Assembly: GCA_030765045.1 (NCBI GenBank)
Contig: CM060962.1
Location: 167,749,194-167,813,193 of the forward strand
Direction of reading: 5' to 3'
DNA: 64,000 nucleotides
From: Tenodera sinensis
Taxonomy: Eukaryota > Arthropoda > Insecta > Mantodea > Mantidae
Shown here: positions 1 through 10,760 of the stretch, piece by piece
How the letters are laid out: every line of letters begins with the position of its first letter
Numbering within the stretch: the first letter of the stretch is position 1
Notes under the pieces: model-generated
Told to the model about the DNA's origin: nothing
The model's input: the letters and a program-made list of their open reading frames with translations, nothing else
Databases searched by the model: none
Translations under genes and position numbers: made by a program

Positions 1-1148
1 TTTGTAGATAGCTAAGTTACGGTTTAGAATGATAAGTGACCTCTAATTGCTAATGTGGATCTATCTTGTTGTTTTTAAGATATCTGGTAATTGAAAAAAA
101 AAAAAAAAAAAAACTGCTGATAAATTTTAATCAACAGATGGTATAACCGAGAAAAACTTCATTCATCCCTAAAAAACAACCTTAATGGATTAAAAGCAAA
201 TCAGTGAACTACGAAGCCTTTTGTCGACATGCTATGAAGATGTCAAGTCTGATACCTTAAACAGTTTGTAAGCTAATAGGCAATGAATTCAGTGAATTCA
301 GCAAATATAACGTTGAGATAGGGGTTTAAATGTCCTTTTTAATTTAGACACAGAAATTTTCATTTCGTTCGTCGTTTTCAGCGGTGATATTTATAGAGGA
401 AATAAAAACGTTTAACAAGCGCCGGATGAAACTAAGCGTATTCAGATATAAAAATATAACTTTGGGCTGAAACATTTGCTTTTCAGAAAAAGCTAGCTAG
501 TACTTTAACTGACATGGAATGGAATGGGAGTGGAGGCTTTTTTCAAAAGAGCCAATTTAATAAATGATCAAGGGTGAGGCCAGCGATATATGATCTAAAC
601 TTCCGGAGAGTTAAAATTGTGAAGTGAAAATTGAACCGTTTAACACGAAGTTTAGAAAAAAACATTGATAGCTAGTGACTTTTAACACTGTTTTCTTTCC
701 GTCAGGTTAAATCTAATTATTATCACAATGATTACATGTATTACACCGAGAAAGTTTCTACCCAAAATGCATGTAAAATAACTTTGTATGTACTAAACAC
801 AGAATATGAAAATATCTGCAAGCTTAAAAAAGGCAGATTACATTCACGTTACATTTATTTAAACCCACTATCGTTTACTTCTTTATAGTTTCTAGAAACT
901 ATTTTTACGGAAGTTTATTTTTCTAACTACCTCATCTTAATTACGATAAACGCTCGCAGAAATAATATCATAAGATATTTTGTTGTGGGCACAACGGGGA
1001 TATGGGAAATCGAACGCTATATTCAGTCCTTGAAATTCCATACGCTTTGGATTACATCGGGAGAAACAATTTATGGTTACATCACTATAAAATGTGATAA
1101 AACTACGGAAAAGTTGAAACTAATAACAGAAAATATATTGGAAATAGC
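1..1148. other. AT-rich non-coding sequence
   Basis: I see no gene, RNA or complete mobile element here. There is an A-homopolymer near 95-112, and the rest is AT-rich single-copy-looking sequence with stop codons in all frames. Confidence 0.5.
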
Positions 1149-1210
1149 GTGAGTGAGTGTGTTGGGTTTAAGGGCCCGTCGACAACTTGGTCATTAGGGC
1201 CCTTGGAAAT
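1149..1210 (-). repeat. fragment of short repeat E (retroposon 3' end type)
   Basis: The minus strand here carries the motif GACGGGCCCTTAAAC, which recurs near 9823-9845 and, with a (TCAC)n tail and a target duplication, at 18766-18850. This looks like an old fragment of the same short retroposon tail. Divergence is high, so the boundaries are approximate. Confidence 0.4.
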
Positions 1211-1448
1211 AGCTGTTGCCACAAATAGGTTATTTGAAAATAAGTTATGCGTTTTAAAGATATCTACATTTTTGTGTAGTACGTCCCTGTATGTTTACCG
1301 AGATACAAAATTATACAACATTTGTTCCATATAAAGAGCACTTCATAGAAAATTCAAGATATACCTACATTTCAGTTGTAGTGTGAGCATCTTAAATATA
1401 AAAGTCCTTTCATGAAAATCTTTGATGCGATTATATGTACCTATATAA

Positions 1449-1529
1449 TAGAGAGGGAGAGAGAGTGAGAGAGGGAGAGAGAGGGGAGAGAGAGGGGAGA
1501 GAGAGGAAGAGAAAGGGAGAGAGAAAGGA
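1449..1529. repeat. GA-rich simple repeat
   Basis: A degenerate GAGAGG/GGAGAGA tract of about 80 bp. It creates open frames of Ser/Leu/Pro on the complementary strand that are not genes. Confidence 0.85.
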
Positions 1530-1660
1530 TTTTCTTGAAAATATTCGTGTCGCATCTTTGAAATAAACAGAACTTAAATAACATTGTTTTATAGTTACGC
1601 TGCTTGCAGACGCACACATTGACCTTAATCTAAATATGCACGAATATTTTTGATACACGT
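1530..1660 (+). repeat. left block of microsatellite-containing repeat G
   Basis: The segment starting TTCGTGTCGCATCTTTGAAA matches 46090-46110 closely and is followed in both places by an AT-rich block and then by cagac-type sequence. At 46 kb the same block runs into a long CA-rich array. This suggests a dispersed element whose centre is a microsatellite. Only the left half is present here. Confidence 0.45.
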
Positions 1661-3122
1661 TCTCAAAACGTCTATTCCGAAATTAATTATTGTGGATACG
1701 TGGGATGCCAACTTTCCTTCTGAAGACATTGTCCCAAGTTATACACTTATGTGTGAATAATCTAGAACTGTGCACGTTAAACACGGCACCACTACATGCC
1801 CGAAAACGTAAACAGATATACATACCTCCTCTACGCTACCTGTGAAGGCCAGTAGAATGCGCCAATGTGAGCATCATACATTACCGTGGACCCATCTCGC
1901 TTGTTAGTGTCACTAAGTATTTTGCCAATCTAATTTTAAAATGTATGTGAAGTTATTCTAAAGGAAATGGAAGCCAGACGGACATATCAGACCATATCCT
2001 CATAGCACTGTAGTGTATAAGGGTTTAACTTGACGCCAATCCGCCCTGAAGTTAATAATCGCAGTGAATCTTCGTATAGATGACGTCGCTTTCAGACCTG
2101 TTACAAACGTTATTTATGACGAAAACGTGTAAAAGTCGACGTAGAGGGGAGGGCCAATAAGAGCGTTTCGTTTTGCTATCCGTTCTCTGAATTAGATGTC
2201 AGATTCTGAGAACGAATATATTTTCCTCCGACCTAGTGGCTGTAGGGCCATAAAAAATAAAGTAGAAAACTAGCGTGGAACAGAATGAGAAACGAAAGAG
2301 AGGGGGAGAGAGCAGTGATGAATGAGTGTAGAGAAAGAAACGAGAAAACCTCGGTTAATGTACTTCGTATACACTGATTAAATGAAAATGTAACATTTGC
2401 TACGCACAGGCTCAGAGTACCCTCAACGCATGACATTGTACTTGAAAATGTCCTGCGTAAAGGAATGCATTAAATTCCTTTGCTGAAACTATGCTTTGAA
2501 TGTGAAACAATGCAAGAAAAAGAAAGAAATAAAACCTCTTTAAAAGCTCAAGTGAGATGAAAGCACCGTACAGAGAATGGGTACATTCGCGAAATTATTG
2601 TACATTCCATATGCTACCGCCTTTTTTCCCCTCAGTTTTTTCAACACGTCTGTCTGATGTTATTTAAGTCACTTGTTTCTCTGTCCACTAAGCAAGGACA
2701 AAGAAACACAACCAAGTGCGCTGTACATTCACACAGCTCTACTAACATGTTTTGTGTGTCCTCCATGGTTTATACGCACTATTTAAGCGATACATGAAAA
2801 GTAAATGTGTACATAACGCCCGAAATTAAACAGTTGCTACTATTTTCTTGATTTACAGGTTGCGGCAATTAATTTTTTTACCTTTAATAGTGGCATAAAC
2901 ACCTTCTAGAGAGCCGCTTTGTAATAACAGCTTTTGAATTCTCAATTAAACATCGAAAGTTAATTCACTTTTCGCATACATAAATTAGATAATTTTATGC
3001 ACTCTAATTTGAATTCTGAAAACATGAAGTACAACTATTTATTTGTGATATATAGGCATTCACAACGCAATTACATAGTTTCTTAGGGTGGTTCAACTAT
3101 TTTTTAACCTCAATAATGGTAT
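1661..3122. other. non-coding sequence, nothing recognised
   Basis: AT-rich sequence with no supported coding region or complete repeat. Short open frames on the minus strand near 2233-2436 are low-complexity Ser/Leu/Phe and show no family resemblance. Confidence 0.5.
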
Positions 3123-3355
3123 TGTGACGCCGCCGCGGCGCACAACAAAGGACGGTCGGGGCCTGGCTGCCCTAACCCACTGGCGTGCGTGTATCAAAGG
3201 CATTCAAGGCTAGGCTGCCCCGCGTGGCTGCTGTGAACACGTGACAACAATCAGAGCAGCAAAACGAAAAGAGGGTTTCTAGATCATTCAAGAAATGACC
3301 GGCGGCCGGCGTATTTGTAGAACTTCGAGAAAGGACCGTGTTGCGTCATCCTCGC

Positions 3356-3364
3356 TATATAAGG
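3356..3364 (+). promoter_or_regulatory. TATA box of the LTR promoter
   Basis: TATATAAGG lies about 235 bp into the LTR, in a locally GC-rich context. Transcription would start some 25-35 bp downstream if the LTR were active. Confidence 0.5.
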
Positions 3365-3425
3365 AGGCGAAACAACGAGAAGAGGAATTAGTTACAGACT
3401 TGACTCGTCGGGAGTGAGTTCAGCC

Positions 3426-3426
<1 letters not shown>

Positions 3427-3484
<58 letters not shown>

Positions 3485-3490
3485 CGCGCG
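3427..3490. repeat. (GT)n microsatellite
   Basis: About 27 uninterrupted GT dinucleotides followed by GC-alternating sequence, lying inside the LTR. Its complement gives a spurious Thr-His open frame. Confidence 0.95.
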
Positions 3491-3741
3491 TGAGAGAACG
3501 GGCGCATAGTGCAGGAAGATAGCGAAGCAGTTAATGAATGTTGAGTGATTGTATCGTCAAAAATCAGCCGTTTGAGACACAAAGAAAGTGAAAAAACACA
3601 GAAAAGAGTGAGTGAATCAGGGATACGAGATGAAAACATTTGAGTTGTAATACCACGAAGGACTGAAGATTTTGCTTTCAGTTAAAAGAAAATGAAGTAA
3701 GAAAAACGTAACTGGACTGGACTTTTATCATTTTGTCACAT

Positions 3742-3760
3742 TGGTGTGAGAAGTGGGATT
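3742..3760 (+). other. primer-binding-site-like sequence next to LTR
   Basis: Begins TGGTGTGAGAAG one base after the LTR end. A PBS starting TGG pairs with the CCA end of a tRNA primer. The tRNA identity was not determined. Confidence 0.45.
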
Positions 3761-4125
3761 TATAGTATTGTCGTTTTGTAGCAGTGTAAATACTTTTCTT
3801 AGACAATTGTTTTATAACAGTATATTATCCAACGAGACTATAATGATATTAATTGAGATGTGAATATGTTTATAAAACTCACTTCGCTCGCTTGATAATT
3901 TTCGTACGAGCATCTCAATTGCCAATATAGTAAAGTTTCTTACGACTACATTTATAATCGAGCATGTGTCTAACTTTAAAATATTTATACATTACTTTTA
4001 GCATTCTAGGCTTACATGAGTCAATAAGTGCCTTGCCTTTACGTTACGCAGTAAAACAATTGGCAAGATCCGAACAGTTGGCCTTCTAGGTCCCGATACA
4101 TTAACTCAGCTGACTACTGGTAATG

Positions 4126-4126
4126 G

Positions 4127-4167
<41 letters not shown>

Positions 4168-4359
4168 TTTTGTTGTTCAACGATGCTGTTAATTGCCAGA
4201 ATCATATCAGCGTCACCGGTGTGCCGGAATTTCGTCAAAAAGGAATTCTTTTACATGCCTTTTAAGCACACTTAAAAACCATCGGTCTGGACCGCATTTG
4301 AGCCCGTGACTTTGGAATCAATAGACCAGCGTCTTACGAACAGAGCCAACCAGACCCAC
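4126..4359 (-). mobile_element. SINE family S1, old copy
   Basis: The minus strand reads as a tRNA-like head, with a decayed A-box-like stretch near 4330-4350 and a B-box-like stretch near 4300. A body follows that is shared with copies at 14845-15079 and 38889-39102. The plus-strand left edge is a long A-run, so the SINE sense strand ends in oligo-T. An imperfect flanking duplication (CTGGTAATG at 4117-4125, CTGGTTATG at 4360-4368) marks both ends. An internal deletion removes part of the body relative to the copy at 14.9 kb. Confidence 0.75.
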
Positions 4360-4368
4360 CTGGTTATG

Positions 4369-5479
4369 AGGTTATTTAAGAGAAAAGGTATTTCTTGCCA
4401 TATCCACTAAACGTGAAGAACTGAAGCAGTCAATATCGGTTGCCATTGAGAGCATCCCTAGGAATGTCCTTGCTAATGCCGTTTATAATACAGAAGAAAT
4501 ACTGTTGCTTGTTGAACAACACCCAGGTGGTCATATTTAATTTTATCTTGTTCTAATAAAATCGCATTCCTTTACGAATAAATTGATGTTTTATTTTGTT
4601 AGAATCTAAAAATTTGACAAATTTATTACCATTTTAAACGGCAGCTTATAAATTAGAATAACATTTCTTTGCATACGAATGTAATGCCCCTGGTCTTTCA
4701 GAGTTTTGCATTCTCGCTGCATATGCCGATGAAAACCATTAAGACTCCCTCGCACAGAGGTGATACAGGCGAGATACGGCTCCCAGTCTTACCCAATACA
4801 CATCTTTTTATGACATTCTCACACATGTGGTCGATATCAGGTAGTAATATATTACTCAGAGATAGAGAAGTGTTGTAAAGGAGTTTAGTACAAGAAAATC
4901 GTCCAGTGTGTGCCTGCGTGCATGTGTGTACGCGCATGTGTGCGTGTGTGCGTCGTGATTCAATGGAAAAGAGCAAGAAATGTCTCCTGAAACTGACTAT
5001 GCGATTACAATTCGAGTTCTATACAGGTTAGTAGAGTATCTATTTCGTTAAAAAGGGAAGTAAAGAAAGCGACAGGGGAAACGCCCACAAAATCTTCTGT
5101 GTATTTCGGAGTTCTGAAATGGTCGATTCTGATGCTATGAGCAGAAATGAAAAACAGTTGCCCATGTTGCCAAATCTTCAGTAACATGCTTGTTATAGAG
5201 AGTAAGTGATGTACAGAAAACGGATTTGGTAATATACGCTGTTGGGACCATCTCACGGTTTCTTATCGTCTTAAGGGGTTTCACAAGAGGTGAGGAATGC
5301 TTACTAACCAGTAAACTGCTTGACAGTTGCAATACAAGGCTAGAGACGTGGCGCTGTAATAAGGACAAGAAAGGTGTGGGGGGAGGGTAGAAACACCTGG
5401 TCGCGTAGAAAAGCCACGTTTTAATTTTCTTTAGATTTATTTCCAAATTCTTAATGCCTATTAAGGTAAGGTTGAAAAT
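4369..5479. other. non-coding sequence
   Basis: No gene or complete element recognised. A GT-rich patch lies near 4905-4955. Overlapping minus-strand open frames at 4698-5446 lack any recognisable domain and overlap each other in different frames. Confidence 0.45.
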
Positions 5480-5842
5480 GTTGCTTTCGAATGAAAGATT
5501 TCCTTAAAATACTATGCAATGAACAGTCTTTCTTGGATGGCATTAAAATTTAATTACATTTCTGTGAATTTGCACAGGTTCTGAAATTTGTTCAACTGTG
5601 TTACCAGCTTCTCATACATCAATAATCTGGCCACATGTAGCTTCTGATGTATACGATATGCTGTGAATCAAGCAACAGTTGAGTATCGATTTGATGACCG
5701 GTCAAAAATAATCAATACTTCCCTTTCATGTCGAGGTGTCATTGGTTATAACTAAGTCCAGCCAGTATTTTGAATACCGCTGTCACTGGAGAGGGGTAAA
5801 GCGATGGAAAGAAGTGGAAGTTACGAAGGCCTCGTTATATAA
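5480..5842 (-). repeat. repeat B, main part (interrupted by transposon A)
   Basis: Reverse-complemented, this segment aligns nearly throughout with pieces of 59450-61515. Shared anchors are AACGAGGCCTTCGTAACTTC, ATTGATTATTTCTGACCG-like sequence and AACACAGTT(C/G)(G/A)ACAAATTTCAG. The remaining part of the copy (8140-8195) lies on the other side of transposon A. No coding capacity or terminal structure was seen, so the class of repeat is unknown. Confidence 0.75.
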
Positions 5843-8139
5843 CACTGGTCGACAAGATTTTTTCCACAAGAAATCTGAATAGTGAATCTAGTGCATTTTT
5901 TCATCCTGAATTCAGATATGTAGTCAGAATTTTCCCATCAGGCATAGTTTTTCTGTGAAAGCTACTTTTCAAAATATGATTTTAGCGTTTTCTTTGACCT
6001 GTCATAGGAACCTTTACCTCATATGTAGCTATTTTACTCAAGCCGTAATTATAGAAATTATTTGTAATATCATGCTGACGCACCACAAAACAAGACTGTG
6101 CAGGTTCATTCATGTTTACACCTGTCGGGCATTGTGATGTGTCAGTATTGAGCTGACTGTGACATTGTTCACTAGTGAAATATTTCCTTCCTTTCTGTTT
6201 AGAAGTGTATTGTGTATGTTGTGCATGTTGTATTTCAGTGCTTAATGTTTTCATCATGCCAAGAAAGTGTGTAAATCATGCAGATAATTTATGCTATATT
6301 TGTGGTGAGCTGACCTTCAAGTCTCAGAGGCGAAATATGACCCCACTTGTAAAGAAGTGTTATCATCTTTACTTTGGCTGTCAAGTTGGTGATTTTGATA
6401 AGAGCTGGGCCCCAAATACATGCTGTGTTTCGTGTGTTAGACTGCTGACTGGGTGGAAAAATGGTACACATCATATGCCATTTGCAATTCCCATGATTTG
6501 GAGGGAACCGAAGGATCATTCAACTGACTGTTATTTTTGTTTGACAAATATTAAAGGAATCACATCTAAAACAAAATATACAGTTAAGTATCCGAATTTG
6601 CAATCTGTATTGAGACCTGTCTTACACAGTGAAGAGTTCCCCGTACCAGTATATGTAGATACAACCTTAAGTGATAACTCTGATTCTGACCTAACTGAAA
6701 CTCAAAATGATTCAGATGAAAATAAAAATGATCTTACATATAAAGCCAGTAGCTGTTCATCAGAACCATACTTTCCCAATCACCAAGACCTTAATGACCT
6801 GATTCGGGATTTAAATCTGTCTAAACTGCAAGCTGAAGTTTTAACTTCCAGACTCAAAGGGTGGAATTTACTCCAAAAAGATGTAAGAATAAGTAGTTAT
6901 CGTAGCCGCCATAGTGTTGTCAAAGAATACTTCTCTGAAGAATATGGTGTTGTGTTTTGTAATAATATTTGTTCACTTATGGAAACTCTTGGGCATCAAC
7001 ACCGACCAGATGAGTGGCGATTGTTCATAGACTCCTCTAAAGTAAGTTTGAAGGCTGTACTGCTACATATTGGCAATGAACTTCCATCAATACCAGTAGC
7101 GCATGCCGCTATGAAAGAGACATATCAAAATATGAAACTAACTTTAGAGAAAATACAATATGGAAAATATGAATGGAATATCTGTGGTGATTTAAAGGTC
7201 ATGGCTTTATTGCTTGGTTTGCAACTTGGGTTCACCAAATTTTGCTGTTTTTTGTGCGAGTGGGACAACAGAGATAAGAAGTCTCACTACGTTAGAAAGT
7301 CATGGCCAAAACGTGAATCTCTTCTCCCTGGCCAGAAAAATGTGGCATGTGTCCCTTTAGTGAATCCTAAAAAAAATATTTTTACCTCCATTGCATATTA
7401 AGTTAGGAGTTATGAAAAATTTCGTCAAAGCTATGGATAAACTTTGTGATGGATTCTTGTACTTGAAATCGAAATTCCCCAAAGTCAGTGACGCTAAATT
7501 GAAAGAAGGAGTTTTTATAGGACCACAAATCCGATCATTAATGGCTGATGAACATTTCGAGGGACTGTTAAATCCACTGGAGAGAGCAGCCTGGCAGTCT
7601 TTCAAAAGTTTATGTTACAATTTTCTTGGAAACCATAAAGCAGAAAACTATCGTGACATAGTGGTTGATCTTCTGCATTCTTATAAAGCTATGGGATGCA
7701 ACATGTCTTTAAAAATTCACTTCTTGGACTCTCACTTGGACTTCTTCCCCGAAAACGTTGGAGCTGTCAGCGATGAACACGGTGAGCGTTTTCATCAGCA
7801 AATTTCTACGATAAAGAAGAGGTACCAAGGCAAGTGGAGTTCCAATATGCTGGGTGACTACTGTTGGACTAAAATGAGAGACGTTCCAGATGCAAAATAT
7901 ACCCGAAAATCACTATCTACCACTTTCTAGGTAAGTCAGAATCAGTAGTTATAATTTTGAGTTAGATAGCTAGTTACGGATTTTTTAGAATATTATAAAA
8001 ATTCAAATGAATATCACACAAAACTCCTGCCCGATGCGGACAAACTGTAATTATATTTGAATTCAGCACGAAAAATACTTTTAGAATCTGTTATTTTAAT
8101 TCTTGTGAAAGAGAAAAAGTTAATTTTTGTAGACCAGTG
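5843..8139 (+). mobile_element. DNA transposon A, near full-length copy (CACTG ends)
   Basis: The 2297-bp element starts CACTGGTCGACAA and ends with the inverted match TTGTAGACCAGTG. AA lies on both sides (5841-5842, 8140-8141). Repeat B continues on both flanks, so the insertion edges are defined by comparison with the uninterrupted site at about 59450-59460. The element carries one transposase gene (6256-7930) in the same orientation. CACTG ends with a 2-3 bp target duplication recall the CMC (CACTA/EnSpm) group. That assignment is inferred from the ends, not proven from the protein. Confidence 0.8.
6256..7930 (+). pseudogene. transposase of element A, one frameshift
   Basis: The start at 6256 (MPRKC...) is chosen because the second copy at 60314 begins with a parallel sequence (MSRHC...); a further in-frame ATG at 6175 lies outside the conserved part. 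Residues 5-95 hold cysteine pairs (C13/C16, C56/C57/C60, C92/C95) that probably bind zinc. A charged linker follows. The core shows FIDSSK (D259), CGDLKV (D312), CFLCEWD (C331/C334) and, past the frame break, SDEHGERFHQ near 7768-7800. This is a D-D-CxxC-H/E pattern expected of an RNase-H-fold transposase. An 8-A run at 7369-7376 carries one base too many: the first frame ends at 7401, and the family sequence resumes in the +1 frame through 7930. The total is about 557 codons if counted across the break. It could be a dead copy or a homopolymer sequencing error. The catalytic assignment is inference. Confidence 0.75.
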
Positions 8140-8195
8140 AATCATGATACCCTGGCATTTTACGAAATTCGCTTTCTGTACAAGACCCGGGCTTT
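8140..8195 (-). repeat. repeat B, remaining edge
   Basis: The reverse complement (ending GGTATCATGATT next to the transposon) matches 59425-59458, where the same sequence runs uninterrupted into the rest of B. It joins 5480-5842 as one pre-insertion copy. Confidence 0.7.
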
Positions 8196-9740
8196 GAGTT
8201 TAATTTTAACACATTACTGTGTGGAAATGAATAACACAGCCTCAGAAGTATTTGATCATATTTGTGTTGTCATATTCGGCTATAGCGACAAGACATTGAA
8301 ATTGCTGGGTGCAGAAGAAGATGAACCGTGCGGTCTACCTCTTCGGTGCATGGTCCGCAGAACCACCGCGGAAACTACTAAGCGGTGAAACCGCGTTACG
8401 CGGTAGTTGCACCTGCGAGAATCCATAGAAATATACCACAAAGTAAATAGTTATCGTGGAACATTACCTCTTATCGTTCCGTAGCGCATCTGCCTGAGGA
8501 GCCTTAAACACTCTGGGAACACACAAGCGTTTATTCTGCGTGCGTTTTAGGCACGTAATATGCACGCACCTTAGCCTCACTAGGCATATGATGGAACAGC
8601 AACATGCTCATCGCGTTATCAAGGTCATGAAATCAAAGAGTGTAAACGTGCATCTTAGCGGGGAGCAGAACTGAAATACTAGAACGCGTGTAATCTAGAA
8701 GCTGCGTGCGCATTCAGCTCACTAACATAACAAGAGAAGAAATGAAACACTTTGCATTCAGCGCGTTTAGTTTGTGTTCTGCTTCTCCAAGGGCCTCTGC
8801 AATTACAAAGATGGATACAGAGAGATTAATAAGTGAGGTTGAAGTTCGTCCTGTGTTATGGGATACCGCTTGTGATAGGACCAGGACAAGCGTCCCTTTA
8901 TATTTGAAAGAAGTTCATCAAATGAAGAGGCTGACATCCAAAAATAATTTTAAAAATTGTCACTAAACTTCACAGAGTGGAGCATACAGTGTGTAAAATT
9001 GCCGTGCAAATGTCTCCCACTGTTAATTGGGTGCACCCACTACAGCTTCCATCTTCGAGAACTGAAAGGACGATTGAACACAAGTGTCTCAGTTATGTGT
9101 TTAGATCTCAAACGCGCGCAAATATTACGGACGTAAAAGTGGACGCAAAGATTACGCTCCTGTGTCCCCGGTGTAAAGGTGAGTCGATTAGCGATGGAGT
9201 TTGCAGAAGATAGTTGTCATGTGATATCAATGATTGTCTTTTTAAAACCATCTTTCAAAGCTACTGCGTGTTGTGATTATTTTATGCCCCTTTCAATTAC
9301 TCGGGTCTGCAGAGACCTTAAGGGTGCGATAAAACGATATTTTCGTATTATGGGTACAAGCGTGGTAGTTCGCTTTTACGGTTACAAGTAACGATTATCG
9401 CGTTGACTCCAAGGCCAGTAGTTACCTTTCACTTAATAGATAACTAATGTATTTGCATTACTGTGCTAAGGATTACATTATAGCAGAAATTCATGAACGT
9501 AAGATAAATTATACAGAAGTGTTGTATTTTGGCAAATAAATTAATGAAAGTTTAGATTAAGTGTCTGATATGGTACATTCAGATGACTTTTCTACAATTT
9601 TACAAACTACACCTACAAAACGTATCCTTCTGTATACTTCTTGTTAACAGAGATAAATTTTCAATACACATTTCGTTGTAGATATAAGAACACGTAGGCT
9701 AAAGCGATAGTCAGTTTTTCATAAAGCCCACTAAGAGGAA
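8196..9740. other. non-coding sequence with a GC-rich hairpin
   Basis: No supported gene. Near 8372-8408 a short imperfect palindrome pairs AACTAC with GTAGTT and GCGGT with ACCGC. Open frames at 8706-9391 are short, mutually overlapping and without recognisable domains. Confidence 0.4.
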
Positions 9741-9742
9741 AA

Positions 9743-9930
9743 ATCAGATTTGTTGCACTCACATGCCTTTCTCTACTCTTGTACAAACTATTCCTACAAA
9801 CGCTTACCCAAATGAGTTAGCTGTCGACGGGCCCTTAAACTCCACCCATCTACAAACGCTTATTCCTCTATCTACTTCATGTTAATCCAGATAAACATTT
9901 GCAGAAATTATCTTATTGCTAATTTTGCTA
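9743..9930 (+). repeat. dispersed repeat D with embedded repeat E fragment
   Basis: The start (GAAAAATCAGATTTGTTGCACTC, abbreviated here as GAAAAATC..TTGCACTC) recurs at about 45498 and 59335. The end (ATAAACATTTGCAGAAATTATCTTATTGC-type) recurs at about 45590. At 9814-9845 a repeat E motif is inserted between these blocks, which is absent from the 45.5 kb copy. Confidence 0.5.
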
Positions 9931-10039
9931 AGAGGGCAATGTCATTTATGATTCCCTGTTCCTGTTTGCTGAATCTCAGGATCTCTTCAGCCTTATTTAA
10001 CCCTGGATAACCGACTCTTTGAGTCACGCTCTTCAGAAA

Positions 10040-10220
10040 CACAAACTGACACACACACGCACGCACGCGCACGCACAGACATTCCTTTTTCTAAAATGCC
10101 TTTTTGGATTCAAGGAGCCCCAAAACATGCATTTCCGGTGAAATCTTGGTATCGAACTTTTTTGACTGGCATACAATACTTCCCCTACTTACTATACGTA
10201 GTAAAGAAAGTATAAAAGGG
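10040..10220 (+). repeat. right block of microsatellite-containing repeat G
   Basis: A CA-rich stretch is followed by a block containing CATTTCCGGTGAAATCTTGG and an AATACTTCCC tail. This parallels 46520-46660, where the same block follows the long CA-rich array. It complements the left block seen at 1530 and 46070. Confidence 0.5.
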
Positions 10221-10414
10221 CAGGCTGTCGTTCTGCAATGCATCCAGCTATGCACCTAAAGGAAGAATTTGCATCTAATACATAAAGCATGTTAAAAATT
10301 GAAACGCTATACAACGCAGAAGCGACATTGCATCGCTTCTAACGGTACTCAGGTAAAATCTTTCAATTTTTTCAAGAACAAAATACGTTAGGAACATGAG
10401 CGTCGTCAGACATT

Positions 10415-10760
10415 TTTCCAGGGGGGGGGGGGGCCGGCCACATGTTTGAAGTTTGCAATCAGATAATAATTCATTATTTTATTGTCAAAATGTATATTTG
10501 TTGCATATAACCATATTAATATGTGCTAAATAAAAATTGATATTTTAAAATAGCAGTTTAATAGTCAGTAATTGATTGCACATTAAGTTGACTAACTTCC
10601 AGGGGGGGGGGCCGCGGCCCCCCCCCTTGCCCCCCTTCGCGATGCCCATGGTTAGGAGGGTCGATACAGAGAGTCTAACAAACTGGGTAATGTATTTATT
10701 TTCATAGTGGATACTCCAAACTCCAGAGCATCTTGGAGTTGTGTCCATAAGACAACTTTT
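10415..10760 (-). repeat. repeat bounded by poly-G/poly-C runs
   Basis: Two G/C homopolymer blocks (10421-10440 and 10602-10627) each border a CCTGGAA-type motif on the minus strand. The second contains a GGCCGCGGCC palindrome. The interval looks like a degenerate mobile element with paired G-rich motifs, but no target duplication was found. The minus-strand frame at 10545-10748 is probably not a gene. Confidence 0.35.

Larger units (their letters stand above)
3123..3740 (+). mobile_element. solo or orphan LTR of a Gypsy-type retrotransposon
   Basis: A 618-bp block begins TGTGAC and ends GTCACA, the inverted TG...CA ends typical of LTRs. It contains a TATA box (TATATAAGG at 3356-3364) in a GC-richer promoter-like stretch, then a transcribed-looking R/U5 region. 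Directly after it, at 3742, lies TGGTGTGAGAAGTGGGATT, a TGG-starting primer-binding-site-like sequence of the kind seen in arthropod Gypsy elements. A (GT)n expansion at 3427-3490 lies inside the LTR. No gag or pol frame follows, and I find no second LTR, so the element is a relic. The LTR call rests on ends, TATA box and PBS together. Confidence 0.6.

Noticed and set aside
7369..7376. Programmed -1 ribosomal frameshift at the A-run
   Set aside because: The family sequence continues in the +1 direction; a -1 slip gives an unrelated frame.
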